Below, one piece after another: positions 1-8,259 of a DNA stretch of 38,966 bases (positions are counted from its first letter, which is position 1; every line of letters starts with the position of its first letter). The stretch lies in contig NZ_KI273051.1 of NCBI RefSeq assembly GCF_000469545.1, positions 202,958-241,923 of the forward strand, in the 5' to 3' direction. Origin of the DNA: Mitsuokella sp. oral taxon 131 str. W9106 (lineage in GTDB: Bacteria; Bacillota; Negativicutes; Selenomonadales; Selenomonadaceae). A program made the translations under genes and the position numbers. Below the pieces are notes generated by a model. The model did not search any database. It was given only the letters and a program-made list of their open reading frames with translations, and had not been told where the DNA came from.

Positions 1-825
1 GGTGACCCGCCGAACATCATGATCGGCAGCGCTGTGCCGGAACTCACGTTCATGGCGTTCATCAAGAACCTCGCACCGATCGCGGTTCTCTCGTTCGCCG
101 TCGTCCTCTTCGTCATGGATCGGCTCTATCGCAGAAACCTGACGACGCGGCCGGAGCTGCAGGAGGAGATCCTGAAAATGGACGAGAGGAAGTCCCTTCG
201 GGATCCCGCGCTCCTGCGACGCGCGCTCTTCGTGCTCGCGCTCACGATGATCGGCTTCTTCACGCACTCCATCACGCACGTTGAATCGTCGCTCATCGCG
301 CTCTCGGGCGGGTTTTTGATGCTGCTGCTCGCTGGCGACAGCCGCCATGTCGAGGAGGCGCTCCACAAGGTCGAGTGGCCGACGATCTTCTTCTTCATCG
401 GTCTTTTTATCGTCGTCGGCGGGCTCATCGAGACGGGGCTCATCGGCGATCTCGCGCGCGAGGCTGTCGCACTCACGCAGGGCGACACGGTGCTCACGTC
501 GATGCTCGTCCTTTGGCTCTCTGCCATCGTGTCGTCGGTGCTCGACAACATCCCGTTCGTCGCGACGATGATTCCGCTCATTCAGGATATGGGCACGATG
601 GGCGTAGAGCATCTCGAACCCGTTTGGTGGAGTCTTTCGCTCGGCGCCTGTCTCGGCGGCAATGGTACGCTTGTCGGCGCGAGCGCAAACCTGATCGTTG
701 CCGCGATGGCAGCGGAGCGCGGCGTCAAGATCACGTTTATGAGCTATCTCAAAGTCGGGTTTGGGGTCATGCTGCTGACGGTGGCGCTTTCGATGGTTTA
801 CGTCTATCTGCGGTATTTGATTTAA
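1..825 (+). CDS. ArsB/NhaD-type ion transporter, C-terminal part (cut by window start)
   Basis: The reading frame is already open at base 1 and ends with TAA at 823-825, so about 274 C-terminal residues are present and the N-terminus lies outside the window. The visible part begins with GDPPNIMIGSA, the glycine/proline-rich motif found before a half-repeat in the ArsB/NhaD (ion transporter superfamily, SLC13-related) permeases. A charged cytoplasmic loop follows (about residues 38-70) and then six or so hydrophobic segments. A second repeat motif, SSVLDNIPFVATMIP, and a GGNGTLVGASANLIV motif match the mirrored second half of these carriers. The family moves anions, or sodium against protons; the substrate cannot be read from the sequence. 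No arsenic genes are visible beside it, so an arsenite role is not supported here. The stop codon lies inside the left end of a short repeat element. Confidence 0.85.
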   Translation, partial: GDPPNIMIGSAVPELTFMAFIKNLAPIAVLSFAVVLFVMDRLYRRNLTTRPELQEEILKMDERKSLRDPALLRRALFVLALTMIGFFTHSITHVESSLIALSGGFLMLLLAGDSRHVEEALHKVEWPTIFFFIGLFIVVGGLIETGLIGDLAREAVALTQGDTVLTSMLVLWLSAIVSSVLDNIPFVATMIPLIQDMGTMGVEHLEPVWWSLSLGACLGGNGTLVGASANLIVAAMAAERGVKITFMSYLKVGFGVMLLTVALSMVYVYLRYLI

Positions 826-923
826 GGAACCGCGGATAAGATGAAACCCTTCAGCGTGTGCTTTTGGTTTCCTATGGACGCACCGCCGCATCCGCCACGA
901 AAAGGGACGGGACATTCTTATCC
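821..923. repeat. Short intergenic element, copy 1 (MITE/REP-like candidate)
   Basis: This sequence starts at the stop of the preceding transporter gene. Its left end (821-840) matches both ends of the element at 9375-9490: 15 of 20 positions against that copy's left end and 16 of 20 against the reverse complement of its right end. Inner GGATAA (834-839) and TTATCC (918-923) boxes delimit exactly 90 bases, the same spacing as in the other copy. The middle parts of the two copies are unlike each other. No reading frame is seen. The 9-base TTATCCTAT at 918-926 is also inverted at 964-972, just before the next gene. Confidence 0.45.
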
Positions 924-990
924 TATAGGCAGGAAAAACGAAAAACAGAAAGAAAATAAGCTAATAGGATAAAAAATAGGAGGGGTTACT

Positions 991-1263
991 TTGGCTACTT
1001 TTGGCAGGCGTGGGGTCGGCATGATGATACTCTTTGCGCTGATCGGCTCGATTGCGGGAGCGCTTTTGGGCGAGCTCATGAAGCAGTTTACGATATTTTC
1101 GGGCGTCGTTCCGTATCTCGTTGATGCACATTCCATCATCGAGATGAGTCCGACGACGCTTTCGGTCAGCATTCTTTCGCTTACGTTCGGCATCAGCCTT
1201 GCGCCGAACGTCATGAGCGTTCTCGGCATTATCGCCGGCATCATGCTCTACAGGCGCTATTGA
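991..1263 (+). CDS. DUF4321 family small membrane protein
   Basis: This is a 90-residue protein with a TTG start at 991, chosen because a strong AGGAGGGG ribosome-binding site lies at 978-985. Two hydrophobic segments are visible, at roughly residues 11-27 (GMMILFALIGSIAGALLG) and 65-87 (SLTFGISLAPNVMSVLGIIAGIM), with a loop carrying a conserved-looking ELMKQF stretch between them. This size and pattern fit DUF4321 (Pfam PF14209), small proteins commonly encoded next to radC/mreB in Firmicutes. Its molecular function is unknown. It lies 25 bases before radC and reads into the shape operon, which suggests a membrane role near the elongasome; that is inference from position only. Confidence 0.8.
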   Translation: MATFGRRGVGMMILFALIGSIAGALLGELMKQFTIFSGVVPYLVDAHSIIEMSPTTLSVSILSLTFGISLAPNVMSVLGIIAGIMLYRRY

Positions 1264-1288
1264 TGGCAGATGAGGGGCGTGGGATTCT

Positions 1289-1975
1289 ATGACGATTATG
1301 GTACGCGATTTGCCGCGCGAGGAGCTCCCGCGCGAAAAGCTCATTGAGCACGGCGCGGCGGCGCTCAGCAATGCGGAGCTGCTCGCCGTCCTGCTGCGGA
1401 CGGGCACGCAGTCGTGTTCCGTTCTCACGCTCTCCCAGGAAGTCCTCGCCCGCCTGCACGAGCAGGGAATCGCGGCGCTCTCTTCCATGGCGCCCGGCGA
1501 GCTTACTGACATCAAGGGACTCGGTGCGGCGAAAGCAGCGACGGTGCTCGCGGCGGTTGAGCTCGGCAAGCGCCTCAGCGCATGCGCCGCCGTGCGCGTC
1601 ACGGTACGCGCACCCGAGGACGCGGCGCACTACGCGATGCCGCGGCTTTTCGGCGAACAGCGCGAGCACTTTGCCGTGCTGCTCCTCGATGCGAAACATC
1701 GCATCCTGGGGATGCGGAATATCTCGATCGGCAGCCTCACGGCGTCCGTCGTCCATCCGCGCGAAGTCTTTCAGGCCGCGCTTCGCGGCTCTGCCGCCGC
1801 GCTCATCCTCGTGCACAATCATCCGAGCGGCGATCCGACGCCGTCGCATGAGGACGCCGCGACGACGGAACGGCTCGTGAAAGCGGGAAAGGTCATGGGA
1901 ATCCCTGTCCTCGACCACATCGTGCTCGGCAGGCAGGACTTTTTCAGCATGAAGGAACACGGCATGATGCGGTAG
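1289..1975 (+). CDS. radC: RadC family protein (JAB/MPN-type metalloprotein)
   Basis: This 228-residue protein has the usual RadC length and architecture. The N-terminal part contains [27 protein letters not shown] and a helix-hairpin-helix region around [24 protein letters not shown] (about residues 73-96). The C-terminal JAB/MPN domain carries [14 protein letters not shown] (near residues 176-189), the His-x-His...Asp zinc ligands of the family. RadC was named for DNA repair, but that role has been withdrawn in E. coli and the true function is unsettled. The gene sits between DUF4321 and mreB, as in many Firmicutes and Negativicutes. The ATG at 1289 is chosen for length; an in-frame ATG at 1298 is also possible. 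Confidence 0.93.
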   Translation: MTIMVRDLPREELPREKLIEHGAAALSNAELLAVLLRTGTQSCSVLTLSQEVLARLHEQGIAALSSMAPGELTDIKGLGAAKAATVLAAVELGKRLSACAAVRVTVRAPEDAAHYAMPRLFGEQREHFAVLLLDAKHRILGMRNISIGSLTASVVHPREVFQAALRGSAAALILVHNHPSGDPTPSHEDAATTERLVKAGKVMGIPVLDHIVLGRQDFFSMKEHGMMR

Positions 1976-2005
1976 GGCTTTTCGCAGGCTTTTTAGTATT
2001 TTTTC

Positions 2006-2034
2006 ATTACAAACCAAGTGAAGTATGCTACAAT
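2006..2034 (+). promoter_or_regulatory. Candidate sigma-70-type promoter for mreB and downstream
   Basis: A -10-like TACAAT lies at 2029-2034 and a -35-like ATTACA (4 of 6 matches) at 2006-2011, with a 17-base spacer, in an AT-rich stretch between radC and mreB. It would give a leader of about 40 bases before the mreB ATG at 2083. The -35 is weak, so this is a plausible internal promoter of the shape operon only. Confidence 0.4.
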
Positions 2035-2082
2035 AGGATTGCTATCATTTTGGCAGGCAGTGGAAGGGAGCTTACTTATATT

Positions 2083-3123
2083 ATGTGGAGTCTTTTTGGT
2101 GGTTTGTCGCACGATATGGGCATTGACCTCGGGACGGCGAATACGCTTGTCCACGTGAAGGGCAGAGGCATCGTGCTGCGCGAGCCATCGGTCGTGGCAA
2201 TCAAGAACGATACGGGCGATGTCCTTGCCGTCGGCGAGGAAGCCAAGCAGATGATCGGCCGTACGCCAGGAAATATCGTCGCCATCCGTCCGATGAAGGA
2301 CGGCGTCATCGCTGATTTCGACGTGACGCAGGCGATGCTCAAGTACTTTATCCGCAAGGCGATGAACGCGAAGTCGTTCGTGCGCCCGCGCGTCGTCGTC
2401 GGCGTGCCGTCAGGCGTCACGGAAGTCGAAAAGCGCGCGGTCATCGATGCGGCACAGCAGGCCGGTGCGCGCGAGGCATACCTCATCGAGGAGCCGATGG
2501 CGGCGGCGATCGGCGCAGGACTCCCCGTGGAAGAGGCGACGGGCAGCATGGTCGTCGATATCGGCGGCGGCACGACAGAAATTGCCATCATCTCGCTCGG
2601 CGGCATCGTCACGAGCTGCTCGATACGCATCGGCGGCGACGAGATGGATTCTTCCATCGTGCAGTACATCAAGCGGATGTACAACCTCATGATCGGGGAA
2701 CGGACGGCGGAGGAGATCAAGATCATGATCGGCACCGCCATCGTGACGCCGGAGACGAACAAGTCGATGGACATTCGTGGGCGCGATCTCGTCAGCGGCC
2801 TTCCGAAGACCTTGACAATCGAGGCGAAGGAGATTCGCGACGCGCTCAGCGAGCCGGTGCGCAAGATCATCGATGCGGTCAAGAACACGCTTGAGAAGAC
2901 CCCGCCGGAGCTCGCAGCTGATGTCATGGATCACGGCATCATGATGACGGGCGGCGGGGCGCTTCTTTCCAATCTCGACCGCCTGCTCGCCAACGAGACG
3001 GGAATGCCTGTGCTCGTTTCCGAAGACGCACTTTCCTGTGTCGGTGAAGGGACGGGGCGCTCGCTCGAGAACATCGAGCTCCTGAAGCGCGTCGTCATGA
3101 CGTCCAAAAAGTTGAGACAATGA
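2083..3123 (+). CDS. mreB: Rod shape-determining protein MreB (bacterial actin)
   Basis: MreB forms membrane-associated filaments that direct the elongasome and lateral wall synthesis. The product is 346 residues, the normal MreB length. The first phosphate loop is DLGTANTLV (from residue 15) and the second is [14 protein letters not shown] (from residue 157). The adenosine motif [15 protein letters not shown] lies near the C-terminus. The start is placed at ATG 2083, after a GGAAGGGAG site at 2062-2070; this gives the short hydrophobic [10 protein letters not shown] leader that suits membrane contact. An upstream in-frame TTG at 2050 would add 11 residues without a good ribosome-binding site. 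The end overlaps mreC by four bases (ATGA), implying translational coupling. Confidence 0.97.
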   Translation: MWSLFGGLSHDMGIDLGTANTLVHVKGRGIVLREPSVVAIKNDTGDVLAVGEEAKQMIGRTPGNIVAIRPMKDGVIADFDVTQAMLKYFIRKAMNAKSFVRPRVVVGVPSGVTEVEKRAVIDAAQQAGAREAYLIEEPMAAAIGAGLPVEEATGSMVVDIGGGTTEIAIISLGGIVTSCSIRIGGDEMDSSIVQYIKRMYNLMIGERTAEEIKIMIGTAIVTPETNKSMDIRGRDLVSGLPKTLTIEAKEIRDALSEPVRKIIDAVKNTLEKTPPELAADVMDHGIMMTGGGALLSNLDRLLANETGMPVLVSEDALSCVGEGTGRSLENIELLKRVVMTSKKLRQ

Positions 3124-4121
3124 GCAGGTACGGAAGAGAACGAAACGCCAAGCGAAAGACATGGGCACTCCTTTTTGTGATTGTCAGTCTCTTCTGCATC
3201 GTATTTTTCGCGGCGCGCGGCAGGTTCCAGGCTCCTGTCATGGGACGTGCGGCAACCCTCATGCTCGCGCCGTTTCAGGGTGCGATCTCGTGGGTCGGCA
3301 GTCAGGTGAACTACGTCGTGACGAGTGTTTGGGACATCGCGACCGTGCATCAGCAGAATAAGATGCTCCGCAGTGAGGTCGAGCAGCTTCGCGTGCAGAA
3401 CGTCGAAGCGAAGGAGTTTGCCTCGGAGAATCAGCGCCTTCGCGCACTTTTGGGATACAAACAGCAGGCAACGCAGTTCGATCTCGTCGCGGCGCGCGTC
3501 ATCGCGCGCGAGTCGGCGACATGGTCGAGCATGATCACGATCAATCGTGGGACGAGCGACGGCATCGCGGCCGATATGGCGGTCGTGACGGAACGTGGGC
3601 TTGTCGGACGCGTATCGGAGGCTGGCCCAACGTCTTCGAAGGTGCAGCTCATCCTCGATCCGCGGTCTTCCGTCGGCACGCTCGTGCAGCGCGCCGAGTC
3701 GCGCGTGACGGGCATCGTCGAGGGCGACCCAGCCAATCCGACCATGCCCGATATGGTCAATATCCCGAAGACTTCAGATGTCGTCGAGGGCGACGTCATC
3801 GTGACGTCGGGATTTGGCGGCGTCTACCCGAAGGGGATCGTCGTCGGCATCGTCTCGGCGATCCGCAACGATCCGGGCGGTCTCTTGAAGATCGCCGCGC
3901 TGGAGCCGGCAGTCGACTTCCAGAAGCTCGAGGATGTCATGGTCATCACGGCATCGCGCGAGGCGCCGCCGGAGCCGCTCAAGCCTCCCGTGCAGACACC
4001 GGGGACGGAGACGGATCCCGAGAAAGAGGCGGCAGAGATGCAGGCTGCGGCGCAGGCGGCGGATGAGGCGACAGCATCTGCAGCAGCAGATGTGACGAAC
4101 GCAGGAGGGGCTAGCCAATGA
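3120..4121 (+). CDS. mreC: Rod shape-determining protein MreC
   Basis: MreC is a bitopic inner-membrane protein that links MreB filaments to PBP2. The product has 333 residues, longer than the typical 270-300. It shows a basic cytoplasmic N-terminus, one membrane segment at about residues 14-34, and a coiled-coil stretch (about 78-112, [21 protein letters not shown]). The periplasmic double beta-barrel region includes [20 protein letters not shown] and [18 protein letters not shown]. The extra length is a C-terminal tail of about 55 residues rich in Ala, Glu, Pro and Thr, which looks disordered. The start overlaps the mreB stop and the end overlaps the mreD start (ATGA at 4118). Confidence 0.95.
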   Translation: MSRYGRERNAKRKTWALLFVIVSLFCIVFFAARGRFQAPVMGRAATLMLAPFQGAISWVGSQVNYVVTSVWDIATVHQQNKMLRSEVEQLRVQNVEAKEFASENQRLRALLGYKQQATQFDLVAARVIARESATWSSMITINRGTSDGIAADMAVVTERGLVGRVSEAGPTSSKVQLILDPRSSVGTLVQRAESRVTGIVEGDPANPTMPDMVNIPKTSDVVEGDVIVTSGFGGVYPKGIVVGIVSAIRNDPGGLLKIAALEPAVDFQKLEDVMVITASREAPPEPLKPPVQTPGTETDPEKEAAEMQAAAQAADEATASAAADVTNAGGASQ

Positions 4122-4618
4122 CGATGCGAAAGTTCGTCCTGACCATCTGCGGCATCCTTGCACTCTACGCCCTGCAGACGTCCATCCTGCCGCTCATCGC
4201 TTATCATGGCGTCACGGCCGACCTCATGCTCCTGTTCGTTGCGAGCACTGCATTCCTGCGCGGTGCCCGCATCGGTGCGTTCGTCGGCTTCTGTGTCGGT
4301 CTCATGGAGGATCTCGCTTCGGGCACATTCCTCGGCATGAATGCGCTTTCGCGGCTGCTTCTCGGCTACGCTGTCGGAAGCGGCTCTGCGAGTGTATTCA
4401 AGGATCAGATGGTTCTCCCCGTGTTTTCATCGATCTTTGTCACAGCCGCGAACTATTTTATTTTAGCGGTGCTTATGGTATTATTGGGGTATCGCTTCAG
4501 CCTGCTTGGGCATGTGCAGTATACGCTGCTGCCCATGCTCGTCTACCAGTTTCTTTTTGCCTATCCTGTCCATCGCATGGTCTGCAGGGGGGACAAGTGG
4601 CTTCGTGCAAAGAGGTAA
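4118..4618 (+). CDS. mreD: Rod shape-determining protein MreD
   Basis: This is a 166-residue, very hydrophobic protein with about five membrane segments, matching MreD in size and in its place directly after mreC. Recognisable family stretches are the N-terminal LTICGILALYALQTSILPLIAYHGVTADLMLL and the LMEDLASGTFLGMNALSRLLLGYAVG region; in MreD the acidic residues after the second helix are well conserved. MreD is the polytopic partner of MreC and PBP2 in the elongasome. A GGAGGGG site lies seven bases before the ATG, and the start codon overlaps the mreC stop. Confidence 0.93.
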   Translation: MTMRKFVLTICGILALYALQTSILPLIAYHGVTADLMLLFVASTAFLRGARIGAFVGFCVGLMEDLASGTFLGMNALSRLLLGYAVGSGSASVFKDQMVLPVFSSIFVTAANYFILAVLMVLLGYRFSLLGHVQYTLLPMLVYQFLFAYPVHRMVCRGDKWLRAKR

Positions 4619-4623
4619 GATTG

Positions 4624-4647
4624 AGGCACCTTGCGGGGTGCCTTTCG
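4624..4647 (+). terminator. Hairpin between mreD and mrdA (weak terminator or attenuator)
   Basis: A perfect 7-bp stem, AGGCACC (4624-4630) with GGTGCCT (4637-4643), encloses a six-base loop and is followed by TTTCGTGT. The T-tract is short and interrupted, so partial termination that tunes the mreBCD to mrdA/min ratio is more likely than a full stop. This is inference from shape alone. Confidence 0.4.
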
Positions 4648-4684
4648 TGTGGTTATGGGATGCGGTTAGGGGAGAGGTGCGGAC

Positions 4685-6478
4685 TTGGGAGAGAATGAAG
4701 AATTCAATGGCAGGCTGAGAGTCCTAGGCTTTCTGGTCGTGCTCGTCATTGCGGTTCTGATTGGCCGCGCGGGCTATCTGCAAATATACGAAGGCGATAC
4801 TTATGCACGCCTTGCCGATGGCAACCGCATCCGCATCATTCCTTCGATGGCTCCGCGCGGGACGTTTTTTGACCGAAATGGCGAGCTCCTCGTGACGAAT
4901 CGTCCCGGCTTTGCGGTCTCGCTCCTGCCGCTCACGGAACCGATCTCGGATGCCGTGATCTATCGGGTGTCGGATCTCGTCAAGGTGCCCGTCGAGGACA
5001 TCAAGGCGAAGATCGCGGCGCATGTCGGATTCAATCCGATCCGCATCAAATCGGATGTCACGCAGGACATCGTTTCCGTCATTGAGGAGCAGAAGAGCCT
5101 CTATCCGGGCGTCGTCATCGAAGTACAGCCGATCCGCAATTATATCTATCACGAGAAGGCAGCGCATACCTTCGGCTATGTCAGCGAGATCAACGACACG
5201 GAGCTTGAGAAGATGAAGGCGGACGGCTACAAGACGGGCGACATCATCGGCAAGTTCGGACTGGAAAAGATATACGACAAGGAGCTTCGCGGCAAAAACG
5301 GCGGTGAGCAGGTCGAAGTCGATGTCGCGGGGCGTCCTGTACAGATCCTCGGCAAGAAAGAGCCGATTCCCGGCGACGATCTCGTGCTCACGATCGACAA
5401 GAACCTGCAGCTCGCGGCGGAAAAGGCAGTCGACGAACAGCTTGCCCTCATTCACGCCAATGCAGCGGCAGCCGTCGCACTCGATCCGCAGACGGGCGAA
5501 GTCCTTGCACTCGTGAGCCGTCCAGCATTCGATCCAAATCTTTTTGCACACGGCATTTCCACAAAGGATTGGAACGTGCTCAATAACAATCCGTTCCATC
5601 CGATGGACAACAAGGCAATCACGGGCGAGTACCCGCCGGGATCGACATTCAAGATCGTCACGGGCACGGCGGCGCTCACGGAAGGCGTCGTCTCGCCGAT
5701 GGAAAAGATCCTCGATACGGGGCGTCACTGGATCATTCCAAAGGGCAATGCAGAGGGCGAGGCGCTCGGCTGGATCGACTTCACACAGGCACTTGCGCAC
5801 TCCGACAACGTCTACTTCTACGAGATGGGCAATCGTCTCGGCATCGACCGCCTCGAAAAGTACGCGCGCATGTTCGGGCTCGGCGCGGCGACGGGAATCG
5901 ATCTGCCGTACGAAGCGGATGGCCTCGTCGCGAACCGCCGCTACAAGGAAAAGAATTTCGAGGACGGCGAATGGTACCTGTCGGAGACGTTCGATGCGGC
6001 GATCGGACAGGGCTTCAACCTCGTGACGCCGCTGCAGGCGGCGATGGTCATGGGCGAGATCGCGGCAGACGGCAAGCGCTACAAGCCGCATCTCGTCAAG
6101 CGCATCGTCGGACCGGACGGCAAGACGGTCAAGGATGTGGCCCCGGAGCTACTGTCGCGTCTCGAAGTGCCGGAAAACGTGATCCAGCTCGTGCAGAACG
6201 GCCTGCATGACGTCACGAAATACGGCACGGCCGCGTCGAGCTTCCGAGGCTTTACGATCGACATCGCGGGCAAGACGGGGACAGCTGAGAATCCGCATGG
6301 ACGCGACCACGGTTGGTTCGTCGCCTACGGACCGTACAGCTCGCCGAATATCGTCGTCGCCGTCATCGTCGAACAGGGCGGCTTCGGCTCCCAGTCGGCT
6401 GTGCCGATCGGACGGAAGATACTCGAAGCCGCGTTCGGTGTCAACCAACCGAGCGCCGCGCTTCCATCGAAACAATGA
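4685..6478 (+). CDS. mrdA: Penicillin-binding protein 2, elongasome transpeptidase
   Basis: This class B PBP cross-links lateral-wall peptidoglycan with RodA as its glycosyltransferase partner. The 597 residues show a single N-terminal membrane anchor (about 11-30), then the PBP dimer domain beginning at APRGTFFDRNGELL, with the RNYIYHEKAAHTFGYV stretch typical of PBP2. The transpeptidase domain follows: STFK at 320-323 (catalytic serine 320), SDN at 373-375 and KTGT from 530. All three penicillin-binding motifs are intact. The TTG at 4685 is selected because AGGGGAGAGG at 4668-4677 is well placed and because it gives a normal short cytoplasmic tail. It follows mreD after 66 bases and precedes minC by 28. 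Confidence 0.95.
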   Translation: MGENEEFNGRLRVLGFLVVLVIAVLIGRAGYLQIYEGDTYARLADGNRIRIIPSMAPRGTFFDRNGELLVTNRPGFAVSLLPLTEPISDAVIYRVSDLVKVPVEDIKAKIAAHVGFNPIRIKSDVTQDIVSVIEEQKSLYPGVVIEVQPIRNYIYHEKAAHTFGYVSEINDTELEKMKADGYKTGDIIGKFGLEKIYDKELRGKNGGEQVEVDVAGRPVQILGKKEPIPGDDLVLTIDKNLQLAAEKAVDEQLALIHANAAAAVALDPQTGEVLALVSRPAFDPNLFAHGISTKDWNVLNNNPFHPMDNKAITGEYPPGSTFKIVTGTAALTEGVVSPMEKILDTGRHWIIPKGNAEGEALGWIDFTQALAHSDNVYFYEMGNRLGIDRLEKYARMFGLGAATGIDLPYEADGLVANRRYKEKNFEDGEWYLSETFDAAIGQGFNLVTPLQAAMVMGEIAADGKRYKPHLVKRIVGPDGKTVKDVAPELLSRLEVPENVIQLVQNGLHDVTKYGTAASSFRGFTIDIAGKTGTAENPHGRDHGWFVAYGPYSSPNIVVAVIVEQGGFGSQSAVPIGRKILEAAFGVNQPSAALPSKQ

Positions 6479-6506
6479 GAACGTTTATGGAGAAGAGAGA
6501 AGTCCC

Positions 6507-7154
6507 ATGGATGAGATTGTAAAGATCAAGGGAGGCAAGACCGGGCTGCAGCTCAGTTTTGCGCCCGGCGCATCCTTCGAGGCGATCCGCAAGGACATCG
6601 AGGGAAAGCTCGCGTCGGGTTCGGGCTTTTTCCTGCGCGGGACGCTTGTTCTCTTGCCGCAGGACAGGCTGCAAAAGGAAGAGCAGGAAGCACTCCAAAA
6701 GCTCTTCCATCGGAACGGGCTTATCTGCCGCACGATGACGCCGAAGCGTGCGGCAGATAAGCCCGTGCGTTCAGGGCAGGTGAGCCGGAAAGCCGCGGCG
6801 GGGGAGAAGCCTGTGCAGCCTGCCGCGGCCGAGATGACGGTCGTCAATCGAACGCTGCGCGGCGGGCAGGAGATCCGTACGCAGAGCTCGGTGCTCGTCG
6901 TCGGAAACGTCAATCCCGGCGCGCAGATCATCGCGGGCGGCAGCATCGACGTGCGCGGCACGTGCCGCGGCATGGTCCATGCAGGCGCGTTTGGCGATAC
7001 GCAGGCGATCATCGTCGCCGACCACCTCATGCCGACGCAGATTCGCATCGCGAATTACATCGCGCGTTCGCCCGATCAGGCGGAAAAGGCGGAGAAAGCG
7101 GAACGCGCTTCCGTCAAGGATGGCCACATTATCATCGAACCGATAGAAAGGTAG
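6507..7154 (+). CDS. minC: Septum site-determining protein MinC
   Basis: MinC inhibits FtsZ ring formation away from midcell and is brought to the membrane by MinD. The product has 215 residues. Residues 1 to about 76 form the N-terminal FtsZ-inhibiting domain, starting MDEIVKIKGGKTGLQLSF. A linker spans about 77-112. The C-terminal beta-helix MinC_C domain contains RTLRGGQEIRTQSSVLVVGNVNPG and GSIDVRGTCRGMVHAG, the turn-rich repeats that bind MinD. The ATG at 6507 follows an AGAGAGAAG ribosome-binding site; the frame is open further upstream but that part only shadows mrdA. An unusual perfect 20-bp inverted repeat lies at 6715-6766, across the domain boundary and linker. minD follows after nine bases. 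Confidence 0.95.
   Translation: MDEIVKIKGGKTGLQLSFAPGASFEAIRKDIEGKLASGSGFFLRGTLVLLPQDRLQKEEQEALQKLFHRNGLICRTMTPKRAADKPVRSGQVSRKAAAGEKPVQPAAAEMTVVNRTLRGGQEIRTQSSVLVVGNVNPGAQIIAGGSIDVRGTCRGMVHAGAFGDTQAIIVADHLMPTQIRIANYIARSPDQAEKAEKAERASVKDGHIIIEPIER
6715..6766. repeat. Perfect 20-bp inverted repeat inside minC
   Basis: The left arm is 6715-6734 and the right arm 6747-6766; the 12-base loop is 6735-6746. Every one of the 20 positions pairs, and pairing stops at the bases just outside (6714 and 6767). The arms encode the end of the N-terminal domain and the start of the linker of MinC (codons 70-87). No T-tract follows. Such a long perfect stem within coding sequence is not needed for the protein and would form a very stable mRNA hairpin or a cruciform. 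Confidence 0.9.
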
Positions 7155-7163
7155 GATCCCGAT

Positions 7164-7955
7164 ATGAGCGAAATCTATGTTATCACGTCCGGCAAAGGCG
7201 GTGTCGGCAAGACGACGACGACGGCGAACATCGGCGTCGGCCTCGCGATGCGCGGCAAGAAGGTCGTCCTCGTCGATACCGATACGGGGCTTCGCAATCT
7301 CGACTTGCTCCTCGGGCTCGAGAACCGCATCATGTACGACCTCGTCGACGTGACGGAGGGGCGAGTGCCTTACACGAAGGCACTCGTCCGCCATAAGAAG
7401 TACGAGACGCTCTTTCTCCTGCCGACTTCGCAGGTCAAGGACAAGAGTGCAGTCAATCCTGAGCAGCTCGTGAAACTTTGTGAAGATCTCAGGAAAGAAT
7501 TTGACTACATCCTCATCGACTGCCCTGCGGGCATCGAGCAGGGGTTCCAAACGGCGATTGCCGCTGCCGATGTCGCCGTCGTCGTCACGATGCCGGAGAT
7601 ATCGGCAGTGCGCGATGCGGACAAGATCATCGGCGAGCTGGGGCGTGCGGACAAGGAGACGATCAAGCTCATCGTCAACCGCATTCGTCCGCAGATGGTC
7701 GAGAGCGGCGACATGCTCGATATGGCGGATATCGACGATATCCTTTCGATCGATTGCATTGGACAGGTGCCGGACGACATCAAGGTCGTCACGAGTACGA
7801 ACAAAGGCGAACCCTGTATCACGATGGAGGATTCGGAAGCGGGGCAGGCGTACCGCAACATCGTCGGACGCATCTGCGGCGAGACGATACCCTTTATGGA
7901 GTTCCAAAAGGAGGGCTTCCTCACGAGGCTCAAGCGACGCGTATTCGGGAACTGA
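7164..7955 (+). CDS. minD: Septum site-determining protein MinD (ATPase)
   Basis: MinD is a ParA/MinD-family ATPase that binds the membrane as an ATP dimer, recruits MinC and is released by MinE. The 263-residue product starts MSEIYVITSGKGGVGKTTTT, the deviant Walker A motif with the signature lysine. It continues with VLVDTDTGLRNLDLLLGLE and DYILIDCPAGIEQGF (Walker B region). The C-terminal end, EGFLTRLKRRVFGN, is a short amphipathic membrane-targeting helix as in other MinD proteins. The gene lies between minC and minE with gaps of 9 and 14 bases. Confidence 0.97.
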   Translation: MSEIYVITSGKGGVGKTTTTANIGVGLAMRGKKVVLVDTDTGLRNLDLLLGLENRIMYDLVDVTEGRVPYTKALVRHKKYETLFLLPTSQVKDKSAVNPEQLVKLCEDLRKEFDYILIDCPAGIEQGFQTAIAAADVAVVVTMPEISAVRDADKIIGELGRADKETIKLIVNRIRPQMVESGDMLDMADIDDILSIDCIGQVPDDIKVVTSTNKGEPCITMEDSEAGQAYRNIVGRICGETIPFMEFQKEGFLTRLKRRVFGN

Positions 7956-7969
7956 TAGGAGGGGCGAAT

Positions 7970-8242
7970 ATGATTGAAGCATTGATGAAGATATTTGGGA
8001 AAAAGGAAAATTCGGGCAAGATCGCCCGTGACCGACTCAAGGTCGTACTCATTCATGATCGCGCAAATATCTCGCCGGAGGTCATGGACAATCTGAAAAA
8101 TGACATCATCCGCGTCATTTCCAACTACATGGAGATCGACCAGCGCGATATGGAGATTTCGCTCGCCAATGATGCGGACTCCGTCGCACTTGTCGCGAAT
8201 ATTCCGGTGAGCCGCTTGAAGCATGACAAGGGAAAGTACTAA
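7970..8242 (+). CDS. minE: Cell division topological specificity factor MinE
   Basis: MinE stimulates MinD ATPase and restricts MinCD to the cell poles. The 90-residue protein begins MIEALMKIFGKK, an amphipathic membrane-binding N-terminus, followed by SGKIARDRLKVVLIHDRANISPEVMDNLKNDIIRVISNYMEID, which is the MinD-contact segment and topological-specificity domain. Length and order match the family. The ATG at 7970 sits after AGGAGGGG at 7957-7964, a strong ribosome-binding site. Presence of MinE rather than DivIVA-only control implies pole-to-pole oscillation, as expected for Negativicutes. Confidence 0.95.
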   Translation: MIEALMKIFGKKENSGKIARDRLKVVLIHDRANISPEVMDNLKNDIIRVISNYMEIDQRDMEISLANDADSVALVANIPVSRLKHDKGKY

Positions 8243-8259
8243 GGGAAACGACGGGTACT

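Noticed and set aside
1-825. The first gene as an arsenite exporter (arsB)
   Set aside because: The fold family is right, but no arsR, arsA or arsC is visible and the family includes Na+/H+ antiporters, so a specific substrate is not supported.
2050-2082. An earlier TTG start for mreB
   Set aside because: It lacks a ribosome-binding site and would add residues before the hydrophobic MWSLF leader; the ATG at 2083 has a GGAAGGGAG site.
4724-6091. A 455-codon minus-strand frame opposite mrdA
   Set aside because: It is the shadow of an intact PBP2 gene and shows no recognisable domain or ribosome-binding site.
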